A DNA stretch of 64,000 bases from NCBI GenBank assembly GCA_029961685.1, contig JARWKL010000008.1, positions 3,288,501 through 3,352,500 on the forward strand, given 5' to 3'. Of this stretch, positions 57,707 through 64,000 are shown one piece after another. How positions within the stretch are numbered: position 1 is the stretch's first letter; every line of letters begins with the position of its first letter. The notes under the pieces were generated by a model. The model saw only the letters and a program-made list of their open reading frames with translations. It did not search any database and was not told the origin of the DNA. This DNA is from Aristolochia californica (lineage: Eukaryota > Streptophyta > Magnoliopsida > Piperales > Aristolochiaceae). Both the position numbers and the translations under genes were made by a program.

Positions 57707-60209
57707 CTAAAGCTCTGGCATGCCCTTTCCAGTTTTTGGGTCATATGTTTTCTCCATGACGAGTTCAATTGGAGTATCCTTGGGTCCAACTGCACAACAT
57801 ACAGTCAACATGTTATAAAATCCATATAGTAGAATTCTTCAGTAAAACTTGTCCAATAAAGACAATTAAAGTTTATGCTCTTCTGCAGTATTTTGCACAC
57901 TGTTAAATAGTAAGTAAATATGAAAAATCTCATGTATCAAGACAACGAAAGAGAATGGGCAAGTTCCCCTCAGAAACATTAAGTTGAGAGCCATTTCGGA
58001 ATTAGAGGCATTCGGAGTGACAATATTTACAACTTCAGCTGATTTCTTCAATCCATATTTTAGCTTTTTTCTTTCTCAAATATATTAAGAACCAAACATG
58101 ACTTTGATAGAACTCTGAGATTACTTTTGCCAAATATCAAATAAAGGTATGGGCAAACCAGATGACCAATAGTTGCGGCAGTTCACAGTGGCGAAGACCA
58201 AAGACACAAAACAGTAACTAAAAACAGCTGTAGTTATCTAACTTGGAGCTACAGTAAGAAAGTCATGGTAATTGCTTCTAGTGAAAACAAAGAGAACTAG
58301 CCTGAGTTGAATTAGGCCCAAATGGACATGTTCAACTCCATGATGGTTTGGTAAGGGATTTGAGGTCCCCCCGGTTTGTACTAGATCAAAATTTTGTAAA
58401 CCTATTTCAAGCCGCCAGTTAAGGGTTTACACCATGAGCAACCCTTGACCGGAACCAACAACAGTAGGGGTGCAATTGCTCAATCACGCACTACTGCAGA
58501 GAGCTGACCAACCATCTTTTAGGAAGAATAGAGCATGCATTACAAGTGTAACACCTGAAACACCTACCTTCCATTTCTTTTACAGCCTCTCTCTATATTA
58601 TCCTCTTCACATTCACTACCTGCATTTCTTTTCACACCATGTATCCATCTGATCCATCAATAATACCGATGTGGGAAATACTGCCTTGTCAGCTCTAAGA
58701 AAATCGTATTTGAATACTGTCACATTCTAATTAATAGAAGTTTAAGGGCTTGGGACTTTGGCTCAATGATCAGATGGGGGTCAACAGGGATTATAGTGTG
58801 AAGTCTTGGGTTCAAGTGTCACTATAAGGGGTAATCAACATAAAAAAAAATAGGGGTTAAAGCTAAAATTTAGGTTCAAAACTTGAAAACAATATCTATT
58901 GGATTTCAAAGAGAAGTTGATAAAGCAAAAATGAACAAGTACAAAAATTGTTTCCTTTCTGTCAACTAGGGTCAGAAATTTTATTCCAGATCTTACTAAA
59001 TTTTTGTTGCTAAGTTGTAGTCTTGAAGGATACCAAGTGGCCTATAAGAAGATTATAATTGGTATCTAGACTCTCCTTGATATTGTGATCCAGAATAGAT
59101 CTAAGTCAATGACACAACTCATTGGCCAAAATCTAATATAAGTACTCCTGCAAATGGTCAGACTTTTAGGGTAAACAATAAAAATGTAAATGAACTAACC
59201 TAGCTGTTTAAAAGCATTGCAAGACAAGATCCAAGTCTTATGTACTTTTTCCAAACATCACATCAACCAAAGCTTGTACCCAATGTTCAAGACTTGTAAC
59301 TCATATTTAAGTGGAAATAAAAATCTGGGTATTGTTCTCTTATGATCAAAATGGCAGAATACAAATTTGACATGTTTACCAGCAAGCAATAAATTTTGAA
59401 CTCGGATGAAATAAACACAAAAAGACATAAAATTCATGTTTATATGTTGTTGAGTGCGTTAGTAAAATACTTATAGTAGGCCTTGCCGTCTTCCTCATTT
59501 TTAAAATCTCTGAGCGAGGAATTATGGATCCTGAAGCTTCCACACCACGTGCAACTCTTACTTTTGTACCATCTTCCAAATACTTTATCCCAATCTTACA
59601 GGGTTTCCTACGCAAAACCGAAAAAATAGTGAACAATCACTTTCTCTCTGAAATGCATGCTGTTACATTAAGAAAGAAAAAAAAATGAATGGTTACCCAG
59701 TGACAGGATCAAGAACTTGAACATTGGAGACATGAAGCGGAGCTTCCACAGAAAAAATTCCACCTTCATGACCCTGACCTTGTTTGATGTGTTTTTTAAC
59801 CTGTTACAAGATGAAAGGAAGGTGAGACAGCGAACATATGAGTATGATACTCTCAGTTTGCATCAATATGAATTTGATACTAAAGATGAATTATCCAAAT
59901 GATAAATTTATTAAAGGATAAATTGCCAAAACAATTGGATTTTTTAAATGTTACAGCTCTCGGTTTACAGTGTCACCAGATTTTTTCCCTCCACAATAAC
60001 TCGGTTTTGAGTACGAATCACACGCTTTATAACGCCTGTTTCCCCTTTGTCTTTGCCACGAATTATCATGACCTGCGAGAGCAAATTCTATTTTATTTTA
60101 TACAAAGAGTGAAAAACAGAGGATAGTATGGGTACATTTGTGAATATACATTATCTCCCCTAAGGATCTTCCAGTGTCGAATGAGCTTTTCTGCAGCCTT
60201 CCAACCCAT
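57707..60209 (-). CDS. Mitochondrial-type 50S ribosomal protein L24 (uL24m), KOW protein
   Basis: Five exons on the minus strand, 60150-60209, 59977-60072, 59697-59800, 59471-59607 and 57707-57789, join in phase to 159 residues. The start [19 protein letters not shown] leads into the KOW motif [20 protein letters not shown]. Then come [44 protein letters not shown] and [12 protein letters not shown]. The protein ends with the plant-type tail [15 protein letters not shown]. uL24 binds 23S-type rRNA early in large-subunit assembly. The form with this tail is, to my knowledge, the plant mitochondrial one (Arabidopsis At5g23535 type). An acceptor-like TACTCCAG directly precedes the ATG, so a non-coding leader exon upstream is likely (candidate donor CTTCCTGCAG|GTAATA at 63252/63251, minus strand). 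Confidence 0.92.
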
Positions 60210-61804
60210 CTGGAGTACGTCCTCCACCAAATTTCAACGTGGCAACTCACCAGCCAGCAAAGGTAATTAGGTTTTTTAGTAGTAAAAAATACAAATGGAA
60301 GAAGGAAGACAAGAACACTTGCAGCAACAGCACTTTAAGCCCCGCAGATTATTTGATCTGGTTGCTGGTTTTACCTGGTTATGGTTTCTACTGTTGTACC
60401 TATAAAACAGCATAAGACAAACATCTTCATCGATTCAAGTAGTAGCCTGTCATATTACAGTGCTTAATAAACAGTATAGAAATAGGTCATTCTACATCCA
60501 AAAATATGGAGATGAAAAGGGTAGCAAAATTCAGGAACTTAACAACTTGCTCTTTAAGCAGGAGTAATTTAACAATGTAAATCACCAAGGCACTAAAAGT
60601 GAAGAATAATAAGAAAAAGAACAAAGCAGAAAAAGACAATGATCAACCCCCACAAATTAAATCATCAGCTTTAGAAGAGAACTGTACATAAAAATTAAAC
60701 AAAAATAACTTTATAAAAAACAAACATAAAAATAAAAAATAACTAAAAAAAAGAAATTATAAGTGACTAGTATTGACATTGACAGTGAAAAAAAAAGAAC
60801 TAATCAACTCATATACAACCAAGTTCAAACATCCCACTAAATCATAATCAAGAAACTAACAAAATGTGGATCCTTGTTCCAGACAATGATTTTTACTTTT
60901 ATTTTGTTGAAAAATAAGAAAACTTTTATTATGTTTGAGACAACAATGAGAATCAAAATTCCACAAGATGCTCATTTCACCAGTAGGAAAGAGGAAAATT
61001 GAAGATATTTAGGTTTCTACGACAGACGCTGAAGTTTCTTCCTTCAGTTTCATCTATAAGAAAATTTTATGTCTTCAAGTATCCATAAGAAGCTATAAAC
61101 TCCATTATCAATGCCCACTCTTTCCAGTTGAATGGCCAGAGGACAGAACACTGCACACTGTTCACTAGTAGGCCTTTTTAGCAAATAAGCCAAGCTGCCT
61201 TAAGTAAATTCCAGCTAAAACAGGCTCTTACGTTTTATCCAACGACAGCCCCTCGCGTCGTCTCGGCGGAAAAACAAATACCCAAGTTAGGGGAGAAAAA
61301 AATTTCCCCCCCTGCGCGCGAATACATCTTCCTCGTGGCTCTTGAAGAGACTCAAATTGTTTGAGGTACTCTCCTAATGCTAACTCCACTCAAGTTTTTC
61401 AGAAGAACAGATCGGTAACATTTCAGAACTGTTGCTATATGAATCCATGCTCTGAAGAAAAAACGAAAAACGGGCATACGATTAAGTCATCCAAAACCAT
61501 TTTTCTTAAACTTTTTCTCTGTCTCCATGATCTGGTTTTCTAGTACTTGAATCAGAACGATCTAATTGAGTACAAATGGACAAAACTAGCGTTGCCTTTC
61601 AAAGGAATGTTTTTGTGTTTGATTATTGAATAAAGTTTATACTTATGCAGTTTTTATGAATAATTTTACGCATAGTGTATAGATAATTTTATGCAGGGTT
61701 AATATACAAAGGTTATGTCGAGGTTATGCCCAATTTTATGTAAAATGTATGCATAATTTTATATACAATTTTTTTTACTTGTATGTTATGCAAAGTTTTA
61801 CATG

Positions 61805-61990
61805 TAGGTCGGAGTTCGAACTCGGCTCAAGCTCGAGCTCGAATTCGGTTAAAATTATTGGGCTTGAGCTTGATTACAATTTTAGGTTTGAGGCTAGGCT
61901 CGGCTTAAGCTCGAGTTCGAAATATTTAAATCAAGCTCGGCTTGAACATAGGCAGGTTCGGGCTCAGTTCAGCTCGATGCCACCCCTACA
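61805..61990. repeat. CTCGAGCTCG-type repeat, possible end of a hAT-like element
   Basis: A block rich in repeated GCTCGAGCTCGAA, CGGCTCAAGCTCG and GCTCGGCTTGAA motifs ends with GATGCCACCCCTA. The reverse complement, TAGGGGTGGCATCGAGC, is like the ends of common plant hAT-type non-autonomous elements. The other end and a target duplication were not found. Confidence 0.4.
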
Positions 61991-61992
61991 TG

Positions 61993-62160
61993 TCATGGCA
62001 TGCTAGAAGCACTAAGAAAACTATTTATCAATTGTATAAAAAGGAATTGGACATTCAATGTATACCACGAGGACAACATTCAATACAGTTGTATCCATTA
62101 ACAAATTGGCAACCTATGAGGAGACTTGCCATGGCATGCTAGAAGCACTACGAAAACTGT
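61993..62160 (+). repeat. Tandem duplication with CATGGCATGCTAGAAGCACTA
   Basis: The 20-base block CATGGCATGCTAGAAGCACT, then A(A/C)GAAAACT, occurs at about 61994 and again at about 62130, with related sequence (TTCAATGTATA) after both. This suggests an old duplication of about 136 bases. Confidence 0.6.
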
Positions 62161-63569
62161 TATGTGTATCAAAAGAATAGTCCAGAAGTTCAATGTATAA
62201 AGTTTCCCATATGAGATGTTCTAAATGATCAACTATGCAAGAGCATCAATAAGAGAGGAAGACATCAAGCAAGCAGGGCTTGCTACCAGCCAAAACTAGT
62301 AGAAGGCAGCCAATGTAAATATGCTTCAAGCAAAGAAGATATCTAAAGTTGCTCATTAGGTCACTATAATGTTTTAATTTAGTCACAATTAAGCTGATGC
62401 TAGACATATCAAATGAGAATCCAAGAGTTTTACATAAGCTTGTAAAAAGAAATCTAACCCGAGGGAGACACTCAAGCTAAAAGGAGTCCATGAACTTCTA
62501 ATGGAAGCTGTCTTTTCGCTATTGCCTAGTTCCCTCAAATCAGCACCCTAAAAACGAAACTGTTTATTAGCTCATACTCATACAAACCCGATCTTAAAAT
62601 TCATAAAAGTTATGTTCTTTCAACTCCAGAACTAATACCTGTCTTCGAGAAATTATCTACTCCCCTAAGCTTTCGCCGAGCTAAGTATCTCTAGAGAAAA
62701 AAGAAAGCAAGACTGTCTGCAAGTCCTAAACATAGATCCCGTCCGCGCGGCTACCAAGATTTCATAATCTACTAGCATGTGCAAACAGAATTTCTATTAA
62801 CGTGCATCATCTATCATTCAAATAATGAGTTTTCAGTATAGTTGCAGAAATATTAACTGGGGAATTAGGATCGGATGGTGCGGATAATGGGAGACGCGTT
62901 GTCAGGGCGTGCTTCGTGCACTGTAAAGATAAAAATGGCTTTGGGCTTTAACAATTTTAAGAGTTGGTGTTATTAAAACCGGAAAGTGCCGTGCATCCAA
63001 TTGAAACGTGAAGACAAAAGAGTTGACGAGAATTAGACAGCTAGTCTAATGATAAGCAGTAAAGGTCGAGGATCTATTATGCTGAATTCAGCGACGAGTA
63101 TTCTGCCCTTCATCAACCCTTCGGAGATGAGTTGATGAAGATAATGTCACTGAAGAGAGGGAAACCAGGGGCGAAGAGACGGAGACGGGGGGAAGGGAGA
63201 GGAGACGGAGGAGAGAGAGGGAAGGGACGAAGGAGGGGGAGAGAGTATTACCTGCAGGAAGAGAGCGTCCGGAGAGAAGACAGTGTCGCGGGTGGCTGTT
63301 CGCAGGAAAAATTAGGTCGACCCGATGATTTTCCTGTTGTAATTTTCTGATATCTTCTGATGGCCGGAAAACCTTCCCTGAAAATCTTTAAAAAATGCGG
63401 CACACAAATAGAATTTTACTTATAAATTTTTTTCTATTCTTTTCCTAGAAAATGCACTAATAGGGCTTAGTGCCTTTTCCAGGAAAATCAAGAGAAAAGA
63501 AATGCATTTCTTGGATTCATTCAATTTTCCAGGAAAGTTTTCAGGTAGATATACATTTCCTAGAAAAGC

Positions 63570-63708
63570 GGGCATTAATGAATCCAGGAAATACATTTTT
63601 ACCTAGAAATACTTTAAAAATGCACCAATAGGACCTTAGTGCCTTTTCTAGGAAAAGCAAGAAAAACCTTTCTAGGTAGAAATGTATTTCCCGGATTCAT
63701 TAGTGCCC
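63570..63708. repeat. Inverted repeat with 40-base arms (MITE-like hairpin)
   Basis: Arms 63570-63609 and 63669-63708 are reverse complements at 37 of 40 positions (shared blocks TAATGAATCC, GGAAATACATTT and TACCTAGAAA). All three differences are transitions. The loop is 59 bases. A related direct repeat (TTAGTGCCTTTTC, about 40 bases) occurs at about 63454 and 63622. Confidence 0.8.
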
Positions 63709-64000
63709 CATTTTTCCAAAAAAAATTATTTTTAGTATTTTGGAAGATTTTTTTATAATTTTTATAGGTTTATAGATTTCAAATGGACCATGAAATGTCA
63801 ATTATTTGACCAAGTTATTTGTATGTATATGTTATTTGAACAAGTTATTTGCTTATTCTATCCAAGTATATATGGTGTATGTATAAGTTATTTTTAGTTT
63901 TAACTATATTATTTAATTTTTATATATTTGAAAAAAATTATAAGTTAATAATTTTTAATGGGTTATGTCTAGGATGGTTCAGAAGTAGTGGAACAGGCAG

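Larger units (their letters stand above)
60210..64000. other. Non-coding region upstream of uL24m with repeats
   Basis: The stretch 60210-61750 is AT-rich with no recognised gene. The candidate uL24m leader exon is near 63252-63360, in a GA-rich block (63140-63260) with a purine-rich 72-codon open frame that looks like simple sequence. From 63400 onwards lies a repeat family with hairpin potential, then AT-rich DNA to the window end. Confidence 0.5.

Noticed and set aside
63132..63350. 72-codon Arg/Gly/Glu-rich open frame
   Set aside because: It is a translation of a GA-rich simple sequence.
1..64000. tRNA, rRNA, microRNA or CRISPR loci
   Set aside because: None could be supported by eye. 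A covariance-model search (tRNAscan-SE, Rfam) would be decisive.

Overview
This is nuclear DNA from a flowering plant, most likely a eudicot. Genes have many GT-AG introns, intergenic DNA is AT-rich, and the proteins are plant-specific (auxin response factor, LOG cytokinin enzyme, type I MADS, chloroplast RbfA relic). I could not name the species. There are no prokaryotic features, CRISPR arrays or plasmid functions. All gene models below were joined by reading splice sites and codon phase by eye.

Layout. 1-358 (-): first exon of GDP-mannose 4,6-dehydratase, cut by the window edge. 1860-13006 (+): CCCH zinc-finger gene with a 9.1 kb first intron that holds a Ty3/gypsy relic and a SAC3A-type retropseudogene. 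14306-17891 (-): PIN1-type prolyl isomerase, two exons. 18240-20700: AT-rich DNA, a chromodomain retrotransposon relic and a duplicated LTR/TRIM-like repeat. 21598-23854 (+): small mitochondrial ATP synthase subunit e-like gene. 24451-28100 (-): MSRA5-type methionine sulfoxide reductase-like gene, divergent from an intronless membrane methyltransferase at 28517-29755 (+). 30300-32900: non-coding duplications, a decayed gene end, AT-rich DNA and a telomere-like tract. 33337-41185 (-): complete 14-exon ARF5/MONOPTEROS gene with a hAT-like transposon and a LINE scrap in its introns. 43620-44000: copia-type LTR next to a short type I MADS gene (44293-44661, +). 45172-47731 (-): intron-containing pseudogene of chloroplast RbfA. 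49832-51813 (+): conserved plant coiled-coil protein. 53401-54860 (-): seven-exon LOG gene. 55784-56160: solo LTR with a perfect 5-bp target duplication. 57707-60209 (-): five-exon mitochondrial ribosomal protein uL24. 60210-64000: non-coding, with repeat families and a 40-bp-arm hairpin.

Functionally this is an ordinary mixed plant neighbourhood. ARF5 and LOG are both developmental hormone genes (auxin response, cytokinin activation), but nothing links the genes into a pathway cluster. I found no new multi-gene system. The unusual content is in the relics. The best case is a retropseudogene whose 5' piece is inverted over a 17-bp overlap and which is flanked by a near-perfect direct repeat, the pattern expected of LINE twin priming. 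Next are the multiply broken RbfA gene, the hAT insertion in ARF5 and a GC-rich insert inside an LTR copy.
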